The notes under the pieces are model-generated. The model saw only the letters and a program-made list of their open reading frames with translations. It was not told where the DNA came from and ran no database searches. Below, piece after piece: positions 12,621-24,600 of a DNA stretch of 64,000 nucleotides. The position numbers were made by a program, and so were the translations under genes. The stretch comes from Phytophthora quininea (lineage: Eukaryota; Oomycota; Peronosporomycetes; Peronosporales; Peronosporaceae). The first letter of the stretch is position 1. Each line of letters starts with the position of its first letter. The stretch lies in the NCBI GenBank assembly GCA_011947345.1, contig JAAVTG010000002.1, forward strand, positions 186,001 through 250,000, given 5' to 3'.

Positions 12621-13580
12621 GACGTAAAATGAATTGTGTGCGACAAGCAAAAGCGGTGCAATGCGGTGCAGTACGCGAGCGTTGTTGACAAGTTCCCATC
12701 ACTGGTGCTGCTGGATTTTCTCCAGCGAAGATAACGACAAGGATGGAGCGCCAGCGCCGGTATTGTGTACCAGGAGCTCGACCAGAGGAGTTTCTGAGCG
12801 GCATGCAGTAGTCTTGGCGGTGAAGCCCGGCAGAACGATGGCTTTTAGTTGCGTCTACCTGTCCGCATTGTCCACCGCACCGTGGAATGCCTTGAACATT
12901 TTCTTTAGTTTATGTGGTGCTGATACTCATCGCCGCATGGTTTCCTCGTGGCAATTTGTTTACTTCTTCGAAGCACATCGTCTCGAAAATATCCAGCCGT
13001 GTTTAATCGTGTGACGGTGACGAAATCTTCGACTTAACCGAACGTCTGAAATGGCAACCAATTCCCAAGTCTTCGCTCGCCCGTTGCAATGCTGTTGTGG
13101 AGAAACTCGTAGACACCATGGAGAAGCAGCTTTCACACAACATCACAAGCAATATACGACCACTGTCCAGCAGCAGCCCGTTGGAGACAGTCCAGCTGGA
13201 CACTCGAGACATTTGCGCGGCACGCCTATGCCATCCGCAGCGAGAGATGAACCAAGTAGTAATCGCGACGGCAAAAGGGTTTACCGCCTTTGATGCTTAC
13301 CCCGCCTTCCCTCGACCAACCAGAAGCCTCCATTTCACTCTCGGCCAATAGCAACGAGGCACTTCGCTTGCCAAAATGATCATGACCACAGGGGCAAGCA
13401 TTCCTGCGTGAAAGTGCAGCACCTCCGACTTATTCAGCTTGCATCCTTTAACCGAGTCCAAATTGCGGGGCTGCCGTCGACCTGCTCATTCCTCAATTTG
13501 ACAGCGAGCGCGCACTTCACCAGCAAAAGCCAAAACACGACCAACCCTTTTGCTGGCTCCCACGTTGGCTCGCGTCACCG
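12621..13580. other. Divergent intergenic region START-A / ABC-B
   Basis: About 960 bp. Short open frames on both strands show no family resemblance and no splice structure. It holds the strong ABC-B core promoter element at 13484-13499. Nothing else is supportable. Confidence 0.5.
13484..13499 (+). promoter_or_regulatory. INR-FPR oomycete core promoter of ABC-B
   Basis: GCTCATTCCTCAATTT matches the oomycete initiator plus flanking region consensus GCTCATTYBNCAWTTT at every position. It lies 97 bp before the ABC-B ATG at 13581. It is the best single sequence clue that the window comes from an oomycete. Confidence 0.82.
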
Positions 13581-16500
13581 ATGACCCTCCAAGAGAAGCT
13601 GATGAAGTCTTCGAACGAAAACTTGTCAGCACGGCGCACCACATGGACCTTCCTCCGTGCGCTACTGTGGAAGAACTGGCTCATCAAGAACCGACAGCCC
13701 ATCGCCACAGCCTGCGAGATCTTGGTGCCGACCTTCTTCATCCTATTGCTGGGAGCTCTCAAGTTACTCGCAACGTCGGTGGACGTTCCACCTGGATGGA
13801 GCGACGACGGCGACAACACTGCTGCTACTCGATACAACCTCTTCCAGCCAATGGGCCAAACCATCGAGTGGGTCGACACGGAGCTGCCCAAGTTCGCCCT
13901 CCACGAGTCCACCATGACCGGACTGATGCTGAAGCTGGGACGCCAGTCCATCGACGACGGCTTGAGACTGGAAGAACTGTCGGCTTCCGACCTCGCCACA
14001 TGCAGAACGGGAGTTATGGCGGGAGGGCTCATCGAGACCAATACGTCCTCCCCGTACCGTGTGCCAACTGCGTGCGCCGACAGGGTGTCGCCCTACAAGA
14101 TCGGAATCGCCCCTGACAACGATTTCACACGGAACTACTTCACCAAGACTATGGATATGTGGTACCCTCGGATGGAGCTGCTGAATTCGTCGACCGAGTC
14201 CCTCACAATCCCATCGTTCAAGGAAAGCGTCGAGTTTTTCGACTCCAACGATGCGTTGACAGAGTACGTGAAGAGCGACAACTACGGCGACGGCTTGGGA
14301 AATCCGCGCATTTACGCTGCGATCGTGTTTGACTCGGCACCAACCGGAGGTGATATTGGGTCGTACGCTTCGATCGAGTACTCTCTGCGACTGAATGCTA
14401 CTCGTGGTGACGCTAGAAACTCGGTTGGACGCGTGCCAACCACGGACGGATCTCTTGTTGATGTTGAAACTTTTCAAAAGGACATCGTCACGGATTACTA
14501 CTCCGCATACACTGTCACGGGCTTCATGACGCTGCAGACGCTCGTCACTCGCTTCGTCACGTGTATGCCTGAATGGAGCGCCGCAAATCAATCGACCACG
14601 GGTATCTGCCAACGTTCCCAGACGACTGCTCCATCATCAGTTGACCTGGACAACACGCTGTTAAATGCGCTGAACGAAGATGGCTTAATCCAAGAAGCGC
14701 TCGCCACGCTCTTCACTTCAGGCAACACGACGCTTCTGGCGAGTTTGTCGAACACCACGAAAGAGGCACTTCTAACGCCGCTACGCCAAGCCCCCAATCC
14801 ATCTTAGGGTCTGTGGTTGCTCCGTTTCCTATTGACAGCTACACGAGCTCTCCATTCTACGAGCGCGTGGATAGTGTCTTCGCGATCGTGTTTATCCTGG
14901 CGTACCTCTTTACGATCTCGCGCATTCTGGTAGTGCTCATCCAAGAGAAGGAGCTACGACTCCGCGAGTTCATGAAGATCCTTGGTGTTACGGAGAAGAC
15001 TATCATCATCACCTGGTACATCACGTACGCCGCCATTATGTTCGTTGGAGCGATCGTTCAAGCTCTTGCGGGCCTTGCTGGTCTGTTCCCGAACAGCTCG
15101 CTGATTGTGACGTTCCTCTTCTTCTTCCTGTTCGGCCTGAGTGTGTTGTCTCTGGCGTTCCTAATCAGCACACTTTTCAGCAAGGCTCGCGTGGGGGCAT
15201 TCGTCGGTATGGTTTCCTTCTTTGGCATGTACGCAGTATCGCAAGGTTTCTCGACTGGCACTGCGGAGAATGTGAAGACTTTTGGATCCATCCTGTCCCC
15301 GGTGGCGCTTTCGCTTGGCGTGACGGTCTTCGCAAATGCTGAAGAAACTGGAGAAGGCGTGCAGATCTCAACGATGGACACCCTGAACGAAAACTACCGA
15401 ATCAGCACGGCTTTGTTGATGTTTGCTTTCGATACCGTGCTGTACACGGTACTTGGCTTGTACTTTGAAAAGGTGATGCCAAAGGAGTACGGCACGTCTC
15501 TCAAATGGTACTTCCCGTTCTCGCCGTCATACTGGCGTAGTCGCAAGCAGCGACCGGTGACGAACATGGCTCTAACTGAAATTCTAACAGGTGATGTGGC
15601 CTTAGACTTGAACCAAAACATTGAACCAGTGAACGCGGATCTTCGAGCTCAAGAGCACAACGGTGATGCTCTCACTGTGCAGCGACTACGTAAGGTCTTC
15701 TCTGTTCCCGGCGGTGAGAAGGTGGCAGTCAAGGGACTTGACATCACCATGTACAAGGACCAAATCACCTGTCTCCTCGGACACAACGGCGCCGGCAAGA
15801 CGACTCTCATCTCCATGCTCACGGGTATGACAGCTCCCTCAAGCGGCAACGCCACTTTCCACGGCATGTCAATCAACGAAGACATGGACGAACTGCGCCA
15901 GTCGCTCGGTATCTGTTTCCAGCACGATGTCCTGTTCCCGGAGCTGTCGGTTGAGGAACACCTGATGTTCTTCGGTCAGATCAAGGGATACGCGGACGTG
16001 GAGCTAAAGGCCGTCGCTGAGAAGCAGATCCGAGAGGTTGGTCTGACGGAGAAGCGCAACTCGAGGCCGAACGACCTGTCCGGCGGTATGAAGCGTAAGC
16101 TATCGGTTGCCGTCTCGCTGCTGGGTGACAGCTCGCTCGTGTTCTTGGACGAACCGACCTCCGGTATGGACCCGTACAGTCGTCGCAGCACGTGGGAAAT
16201 TCTGCTCAACAACCGCAACGACCGCGTCATGGTGCTCACGACGCACTTCATGGACGAGGCCGATATCCTGGGCGACCGCATCGCCATCATGGCGGAGGGT
16301 GAAATGCGCTGCTGTGGCTCGTCGCTGTTTTTGAAGAACCGCTTTGGCGCAGGCTACAACCTGACCCTCGTGAAGGACGACGCCAAGTGCGACGACAACG
16401 CCGTGACGTCCTTCGTGACGTCTTTCGTTCCTGCGGCTCAGCTGCTGAGCAACGTCGGCAGCGAGATTGCCTTCCAGCTGCCTCTCCACAGCTCGTCGCA

Positions 16501-19428
16501 CTTCGCCACCATGTTTGCTGAGATGGATCGCCAATTAAAATCGCTGGGTTTGCTGTCGTACGGCGTGTCGGTGACGACGTTGGAAGAGGTTTTCATCAAG
16601 GTGGCGGAACTGGGCGATGAGAACAACCAGCACACACTCGGCAACAATCCCCGAACGAACACGTCGGATTCAGAAGAGAACTACCAGGCGTGTGACGAGA
16701 TCATTATGACGACGCCAATGTTCCAGACGCACCTTCGTGCGCTGCTGCTCAAGCGTTTCCGGTACGCCAAGCGAGACAAGAAGGCCATCATCTACGTCGC
16801 CGCTCTGCCGGTGCTTCTTATTGCCGCTGGCCTTGGTATTCTAAAAGCAACCATGGCAATCAACGATGATCCGTCGATGCCTTTGACGACGGATGCGTAC
16901 TCTGGTAGTGACACCCCGACGCCGTATTTCTGCCAGGCAGGCGCGGGTGCTGGAGGCTGGTGTAGCGATATCATGACATCGAACTACTTCTCTGGAGCTG
17001 ACGCACAAACACTGTCGATCTCGGAACCAGCGTACGACTCGGATTCTCCAACCGTCTTCGACGTCACCTACACGAACCCGACCATTAACGCCAGCGGAGC
17101 TACCGGCTACAGTCTTGCACTTGGCCAGCAGCTTTACAATCGTGGATACGGAAAGGGGCTGGCCTCGTGGAGGGACAGTTCGGCTCTTACTTGGTGTACG
17201 GCGACAGTGACCAGAACCTGCTGGGCTACAACGTCTTCACGAATACGACGGGGTCGCACTCGTCTGCGATTTTCAAATCGTTGATGGACCAGGCTGTGTA
17301 TCGCTTCTTCGCGGCTAATGGCTCAACCGACTCGGCTTCGAGCGTGAATCTCAAGGTGAATAACTACCCGCTGCCATACACAGCGGCCGCAAAGGCAGTG
17401 TTCAACTCCAACAGCTCGTTTGTCGCTGCGCTGTTCATCTGCATCGCGTTTACGTTTTTGCCGGCGTCTATTGTGGTTTTTCTCGTCAAGGAGAAGCAAT
17501 CGGAGCACAACTCCAAGCACCAGCAGCTCGTATCCGGTGTGTCCCTGCCCGCGTTCTGGTTGTCCAACTACATTTGGGATATGGTCATGTACCACTTCCC
17601 GTGTGTGTCCGCGCTGATCCTGATCAACTTGTTTTCGATCGCGGCGCTAACCGGCCAGGACGATTGCAACAGCTGCACATCAGCGACGTTCCCTGCAGTG
17701 ATCCTGCTGTTCATTCTCTTCGGTCTCGCTATTTGCCCATTCACGTACTGCTTGTCGTTCCTGTACAAGGAGCACGCGTCAGCGCAGACGTACACGATTG
17801 TACTCAACTTCATGATCGGCGTGGTACTGATGATCACTTCCTTCATGCTGGATCTGTTCGACTCGACAAAGGATGTCAACTCGGTGCTGAAATTCGTGTG
17901 GCGGTTCTCCCCTCTCTTCGATCTCGGCAACGCGCTGCTCACCATGGTGACTAACGATGTCGACAGCATCCAGTACAGCGAGACTGACGCACCCGGGCCT
18001 TTCAGTGGCGATGTCATGGGCTATGAGCTTCTTTACCTCGCGCTGACCGCCATCTTCTTTATGGGCTTGACGCTGTACCTCGACTACGCAAAGACGTTCG
18101 CAAAGGCAAAGGGCGAGCAAACCACTGAAACTGGACTCGAAGAAAGCTACGAAATTGACGAAGACGTTGAATGCGAAGCCCAGCGGGTGGCCCGCGGAGA
18201 CGCCAACGACGACGCCGTCAAATTAGCGGGACTCCGCAAGGTATATCCCGGCGGAAAGGTGGCTGTACGTAATCTCTCTTTGGTCTCAAGCGCGGCGAGT
18301 GCTTTGGCTTTCTCGGTATCAACGGAGCTGGTAAAACCACCACCATGAAGATGTTAACCGGCGATGTCCCCCAAGTCGCGGCACTGCAACCCTTGGAGGC
18401 TTCAGCATCCTCACGCAACAGATTGAAGTGCGCCGCCAAATCGGATACTGCCCGCAGTTCGACGCCCTCTTTGACTTGCTCACCGTGCGCGAGCACCTGG
18501 AGCTCTTCGGTGCTATCAAGGGAGTGCCACAGAACCTGCTGGACCGTGTCGTGAGGGAGAAAATCCACCAGCTCAACCTCGCGGACTTCGAGAACAAACT
18601 CGCGGGCAGCTTGAGCGGCGGCAACAAACGCAAACTGTCGGTCGCCATTGCGATGATCGGAAACCCAGCCATCATCTTCCTGGACGAACCGTCTACCGGT
18701 ATGGACCCGGTGTCTCGCCGCTTCATGTGGGACGTGATCGCCGACATTTCAACGCGAGGCAAGGAGTCGACGATCGTGTTGACGACGCACAGTATGGAGG
18801 AGTGCGAGGCGCTGTGCTCTCGTGTTGGCATCATGGTCGGCGGTCGTCTTCGCTGCTTGGGCAGCGTGCAGCACCTCAAGTCTCGCTTCGGCGACGGCCT
18901 CATGTTGGATGTGAAGCTGGATATGCCGAGCCCCGAGGAACTCGAGTACTTGGTTCAGCATATTTTCGGAGACGGCAGTGAGTTCGTCACACCAATGAAT
19001 CTTGAAGAAAATGCCGGGCCTTTGGCAACGTCGACTTCGCGGAGCGTATCGTGCCTTCTCACCCGACCGGCTACAGCCTTGCCGCTGCTTTCGAACGCGA
19101 GGGGTTCATCCGAGCGGAGGCCTTCAGCTCGTGGTGTGTGGAGGAGACGCGTTTCGGCGAGTTGAACAACTATCTGTGTGGGGCCTTCGGATCCAACCAA
19201 GTCCTGGTGATGGAGCGCCAGAACGACTTTTGCCGATTCAAAGTGCGCACCTCCCGCGATGAAGTGAAGCTGTCCAAGATGTTTGCTCTGATCGAAGACG
19301 TCAAAGACAAAATCCACGTCCGCGAGTACAGCGTCTCGCAGACGACACTGGAGCAGATTTTCAACTCGTTCGCGAGTCAGCAGGAGGAGGAGCAGGGCGT
19401 TGCTCGCGGAGTCTACCAGCAGCCTTAA
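13581..19428 (+). CDS. ABC-B: full-length ABCA-family transporter
   Basis: Tandem paralogue of ABC-A with the same TMD1-NBD1-TMD2-NBD2 layout. The start at 13581 leads into [19 protein letters not shown] and the first membrane helix. NBD1 has Walker [10 protein letters not shown] (about 15780), signature LSGGMKRK (about 16077) and [13 protein letters not shown]2 has GINGAGKTT (about 18320), LSGGNKRK (about 18610) and [10 protein letters not shown]. The chain ends [15 protein letters not shown] and stops at 19428. Frame breaks occur near 14803, 17155, 18286 (TTT where ABC-C has TTTT), 18372 and 19012, each explained by one missing base. The breaks at 17155 and 18372 are shared with ABC-C inside near-identical sequence. 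Long stretches of NBD1 and NBD2 are shared with ABC-C, implying recent gene conversion or assembly mixing. Substrate unknown; lipid transport is the family norm. Confidence 0.92.
15727..16841 (+). repeat. Direct near-identical tract 1, ABC-B copy (partner 23796-24910)
   Basis: 1,115 bp covering NBD1 and the start of TMD2, same length in both copies, with no difference noticed by eye. Both edges fall abruptly into diverged sequence (before GCAGTCAAGGGACTTGAC and after CTTGGTATT). The offset to the partner is 8,069 bp. Confidence 0.85.
18235..18837 (+). repeat. Direct near-identical tract 2 in NBD2, ABC-B copy (partner 26295-26898)
   Basis: About 603 bp spanning Walker A to the H-loop of NBD2, one base shorter than the ABC-C copy because of a missing T near 18286. 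The sub-segment 18563-18873 is also shared, apparently without differences, with ABC-A 10224-10534, so all three genes are homogenised here. Confidence 0.82.
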
Positions 19429-19480
19429 TGAGGCACAGCAAACACGCAATAGCTCTAAAAATCAGATGCACATTTTCATG

Positions 19481-20736
19481 TCATACCTTGACGACGAATT
19501 CTTGAATCGAAGACGCTTGTTCGCAACTGATGACACTGGCCTGCACCTGGAAGGCTTCGTCCACCAACAAACTCTCGACTTGCAGGTGTATCTGGGAAAT
19601 CAATTCGTCCCATATCAAAATCGCCACCTTCAAATTCGCCGGTTCTCGTAGACGTTGTGCCACAGTCAGCCCTTCATCACGTCTTGTGGCGTAGAAATAG
19701 CTCCGAACAAAAGTGGCCTCATCGCCCGAATCCATCCTTCCTTCTTGCACAATTGCCATCAATGTCGAGGTCCAAAATACATCCACAGTTCCAGTCGAAC
19801 CAGGGAGGGTCGGTTCCATGAAAGTCCGATGGATAATTACGGTCCGGTCTTCTTCGATGTACTTACGCACTGCTTTTCGCACTTAACTTTCCACTCCAGA
19901 CCACCACTTGAGTACGACATGATGAAGTCAACCATCTCCGTCCCAAAATCTTGCTCCGCAGCCTGCGCTCGAAACTGAGTGTCAACTTTATAGCCGTGGA
20001 CACACCGAATGTCTTGAAATTCCAGTTGTCCTAGAGTATCCCACAACGCTCTCACGGTATCTGCAGTACTAAATGGCAGCATATAGTGCTCCATCAGCTC
20101 AAAGCACAGGCCGTTGAGCATGGACTCGACAGCGTTTCGATGCCGGCCTGGGCACGGGATGTTGTACATGCCCATTTCTTGGATCAATGTTTCGACATCT
20201 GCATACATCTGGTCGACGTCTTGCAGTATCTGGCTGAAGATTTGAGTGCGTTCATTGGCGACGGGATTCGCTGTCCCGAACTGCGGCGGTTTTGGCCAGC
20301 ACTTGATGCCAAGCAATTTCTCCATCATCTATAAACACGCCATGGAGTTGGCACATCGTATCGAGCGAAAGTAAGCAACATACCTGAATCTTTGTGCGTC
20401 GTTTGAGGATCCGCCGCAAATTCTTCGCCTCCTGGATCTGCACGTCAACCATCCCCGAAGCATAACATTCTCCTCCTCCGCCGTGCGTCGTCGCTCGAGC
20501 TGCCTGACAGCAAGCAGCCTCCAGAGCTGTGCTCGTGTTTTTATCTTCTGTGAGCCCCCATTTGGCGACGCTATCGCCCCCAACGCTGCGACCTCTTCGC
20601 GAAGACGGCAGATTTCATCCTTCGCAGAAACTGGCTGCGAGTCTTCCGCTGCAGATACTGGCGCTATGCAGCTGTGGGAAGAATGGCCGTCACCTGGCGA
20701 GTTGCTCTCGCCGTGTGTCTGGGTCTTGGTAGCCAT
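19481..20736 (-). CDS. START-B: coiled-coil/START-like protein, paralogue of START-A
   Basis: Same structure as START-A: a coiled-coil first exon (AQLWRLLAVRQLERRRTAEEE), then QIQEAKNLRRILKRRTKIQ, an intron at 20329-20383 (ATTCAG|gtatgt...tttatag|ATGATG), and a START-like second exon with the paired motifs NIPCPGRHRNAVESMLNG and RKYIEEDRTVIIHRTFMEP. The preferred start is 20736 (MATKTQTHGE); 20763 is possible. Frame breaks near 20453 (G run) and 19880 (A run) are single-base. The basic cluster before the first coil in START-A (KPKRTR) is weaker here. The stop is about 53 bp from the ABC-B stop, tail-to-tail, repeating the ABC-A/START-A arrangement. Function unknown. Confidence 0.68.
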
Positions 20737-20763
20737 GGCGATGTCAATCGCTCTGCTCTGCAA

Positions 20764-21654
20764 GTACGTGGGTCAACGGAAAGCTGGAGTGACGCATCTC
20801 GTGGTTATCAAACGTGTGCCAGCTGATCGCTGTCGTCCCATCGTCGACCAATCTGTTTGCAAGTGACTAGTTTCGCCTTGGACTTGCCCTCAAAGCTCGC
20901 AACGAGCTGTAAGTATAGCACTTTGGCCCTGGTATCATAGCTCTGCGTCTTTCCTCGAACCCAAACTTGGTGATGCAGGTGAACCCCCCGTTTTAGAGCT
21001 GTCCTCGACTTCTCTAGCGCTAAATCAGTAACGATTTTGATTTAACAAGGATTGCTTGAGCTACTGTACTGATACAGCATTCTTATTTGAAACCTTCTAA
21101 GCCGTTTAGAAATATTTAAACCATACGTGTTACAACTACTATCGAATACACAACTGTTTTAGTTCTCACTTGCTCGACAAGTGTTGTCATCTCCAGCACG
21201 AGTCTTCTGCAGCAAGTCACCGTCTTCACGCATTGCTGTCCACGCGAAACAAGCCTTTAGGTGGGCCCGAAAAAACAAGCAAAAAACATCTGACAAACAA
21301 CAGACTAGCTAGAAAACTATTTTTATCAGTACATTTAAGGAACAGAGAAGAGAAGATTGCTGTGCGCTTTGTGAAAGTGCAAGCTGTGCTGCAGATTCCC
21401 CACTCCCCATGGGCACATTGGGAACAGAGTGGTGGCGCGGCGGCACGACCTTGTTCCCAATGCGTCTCGACTGACACGCGCCCTCTGCGCCTTCTCCGCC
21501 TGGATTTTCCCCAGTCGATTACCACAGACACTCGGTACTCGTGATGACCACCGACTTACCGCCTTGTAATCACTCGGTGCATTCTGATTGTCCTTGGCCG
21601 ATGACAGACTCATGACCTCAGTGTCCATTCCCCAACTTGCGCAGCCGCAACCAG
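20764..21654. other. Divergent intergenic region START-B / ABC-C
   Basis: About 890 bp. It is AT-rich around 21000-21170 and has no recognisable gene. Only the INR-FPR-like element near 21624 could be identified. Confidence 0.45.
21624..21638 (+). promoter_or_regulatory. INR-FPR-like element of ABC-C
   Basis: TCCATTCCCCAACTT is a weaker version of the oomycete initiator/flanking element, in the same place relative to the gene as in ABC-A. It is only about 31 bp from the ABC-C ATG, closer than in the other two copies, which would imply a very short leader. Confidence 0.42.
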
Positions 21655-24600
21655 ATGAAGCCCATGGTCAAGCGACCGCCGCCTAAGCTCTCGGAGCGCC
21701 GCACCACGTGGACGTTCCTGCGCGCGCTGCTCTGGAAGAACTGGCTGATCAAGCGGCGCCACCTGGCCGCCACCTTGTGCGAGGTCTTCGTGCCTGTGGT
21801 CTTCATCCTGCTGCTGGGACTGCTCAAGAGCACCACCACCACAGTGGACGTGCCCTCAGGGTGGAGCGACACCTCTGCGTCAACTGGCGACGACACTCTC
21901 GGCACCAGCTACAACCTCTTCCAGCCAACGGGTCAGACCATCGAGTGGGTAAACGCGGACCTGCCCAAGTTCGCCCTGCACGAGTCCACTATGACGGGGC
22001 TGATCCTGAAGCTCGGTGTGCAGTCCATTGACGACGCCATTCGCCTCGAGGAGCTGTCGAATGAAGACCAGGCCACATGCACGAGTGCGGTGATTGCCAG
22101 AGGACGCATCGAGACCAACACGTCGTCGCCGTACCGAGTGCCGACCGAGTGTGCGGACAAAGTGTCGCCCTACAAGATCGGTATTGCGCCGGACAACACT
22201 TTCACGCGCAAATATTTTGCAGAGACGATGGCCTTGTGGTATCCGAGGATGAATCTGCTGAATTCGTCGACGCAGGAGATGGTGGTGCCATCCTTCATGG
22301 AGAGTGTTAAGTTCTACGACTCGAATGACGATCTAACCGAATATGTGAAAAGCGACAGCTACGGAAAAGGCGTCGAGAACCCCCGCATCTTCGCTGCCAT
22401 CGTGTTCGACTCGGTTCCTCCGGAGATGATATTGGATCATTCGCATCGATTGAGTACACGCTGCGTCTGAACTCGACGGCTGGAGATGCGGCTGGGCGTG
22501 TGCCGTCGACAGGGAGTTCTCTCTCCGCCACAGACCCTTTCCAGACGAAGATCGACACCGACTACTACTCGCGCTACACTGTGACAGGGATTTATGACGC
22601 TGCAAACGCTTGTGACTCGCTTCGTGACGTGCATGCCTGAGTGGAATTCCGCCAACCAATCGACAACTGGAACTTGCCAGCGATCTCAAACTACATCGGT
22701 GCCGTCAACCGGCCTCGATACTACACTTTTGGGAGCTTTAACCGATGACGCCTTGGTGCAAGAGGTCCTGAATACTGGGCTCGTTTCAGGAGCTTCGTCG
22801 TTCTCGAATATCTTGAGGGGATGACCGACGACGTGAAAGAGTCGCTGCTTACTCCTCTCCGCCAAGCTCCACAGCCATTCATGGGAGCTACTGTCTCTCC
22901 GTTTCCGGTTGACAGCTTTGCCAGCTCGTCGTTTTACGAGGCCATCTCGAATGTCTTCCCTGTCATCTTCGCGCTGTCGTATCTCTTTACGATCTCCAGG
23001 ATTTTGGTGGTGTTCATCCAAGAAAAGAGCTGCGACTCCGTGAATTCATGAAGATCCTCGGTGTCAGCGAGAAGTCCATCGTTATCACGTGGTACATGAC
23101 CTACACGTTCGTCCTGTTCGTTGGCGCTCTGCTCCAAGCAATTGCTGGCCTCGCGGGGCTCTTCCCGAATACCTCCGTGGTTCTGACGTTCCTGTTCTTT
23201 TTCCTGTTTGGCATGAGTGTACTGGCATTGGCATATCTTGTCAGCACAATCTTCAACAAGGCGCGGATCGGTTCGTTTGTCGGCATGGTGGTTTTCTTTT
23301 CATGCACGTCGTTTCTCAAGCATTCACAACCGGAACTGCTGAAAGAACGAAGACAATTGGCTGCATTTTGTCTCCTGTCGGACTTTCACTAGGAGTTCAA
23401 GTGCTAGCGGACGCCGAGACGACAGGTGCTGGTGTTACCTTTGCGAACGTGAGCGAGCTGAACAACAACTTCCGCTTTAGCAACGTACTGTGGATGTTCG
23501 CATTCGACACGGTCATTTATACGATCATCGGACTGTATTTCGAGAAGGTGATGCCGAAGCAATATGGAACGTCGCTGAAATGGTATTTCCCTGTGTCGCC
23601 TTCGTACTGGCGAAGTCGTCACCATAATAACTCGACTCAGTCGCATGGGCCCTTGCTCGAGAACGTCTCCCTCAACATGAATCCAAACATTGAGCCAGTG
23701 AACGCTGAGCTCAGAGAGCAAGAAAACAATGGTGAGGCTCTTACAGTTCAGCGACTACGTAAGGTCTTCCAGGTACCAGGTAGTGAGAAGGTAGCAGTCA
23801 AGGGACTTGACATCACCATGTACAAGGACCAAATCACCTGTCTCCTCGGACACAACGGCGCCGGCAAGACGACTCTCATCTCCATGCTCACGGGTATGAC
23901 AGCTCCCTCAAGCGGCAACGCCACTTTCCACGGCATGTCAATCAACGAAGACATGGACGAACTGCGCCAGTCGCTCGGTATCTGTTTCCAGCACGATGTC
24001 CTGTTCCCGGAGCTGTCGGTTGAGGAACACCTGATGTTCTTCGGTCAGATCAAGGGATACGCGGACGTGGAGCTAAAGGCCGTCGCTGAGAAGCAGATCC
24101 GAGAGGTTGGTCTGACGGAGAAGCGCAACTCGAGGCCGAACGACCTGTCCGGCGGTATGAAGCGTAAGCTATCGGTTGCCGTCTCGCTGCTGGGTGACAG
24201 CTCGCTCGTGTTCTTGGACGAACCGACCTCCGGTATGGACCCGTACAGTCGTCGCAGCACGTGGGAAATTCTGCTCAACAACCGCAACGACCGCGTCATG
24301 GTGCTCACGACGCACTTCATGGACGAGGCCGATATCCTGGGCGACCGCATCGCCATCATGGCGGAGGGTGAAATGCGCTGCTGTGGCTCGTCGCTGTTTT
24401 TGAAGAACCGCTTTGGCGCAGGCTACAACCTGACCCTCGTGAAGGACGACGCCAAGTGCGACGACAACGCCGTGACGTCCTTCGTGACGTCTTTCGTTCC
24501 TGCGGCTCAGCTGCTGAGCAACGTCGGCAGCGAGATTGCCTTCCAGCTGCCTCTCCACAGCTCGTCGCACTTCGCCACCATGTTTGCTGAGATGGATCGC

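Noticed and set aside
12621..13580. Short plus-strand frames upstream of ABC-B as small genes
   Set aside because: No conserved domain, no splice signals in context, and overlapping frames on both strands look like chance.
16100..16534. Antisense frame of 144 codons within NBD1, repeated at 24169-24603
   Set aside because: Both copies are identical only because they lie in the duplicated NBD1 tract; no start context or domain.
18372..18372. Programmed ribosomal frameshift in the ABCA genes
   Set aside because: No slippery heptamer-pseudoknot layout was recognised, ABC-A reads through the same spot, and many unrelated breaks of the same kind occur across the window.
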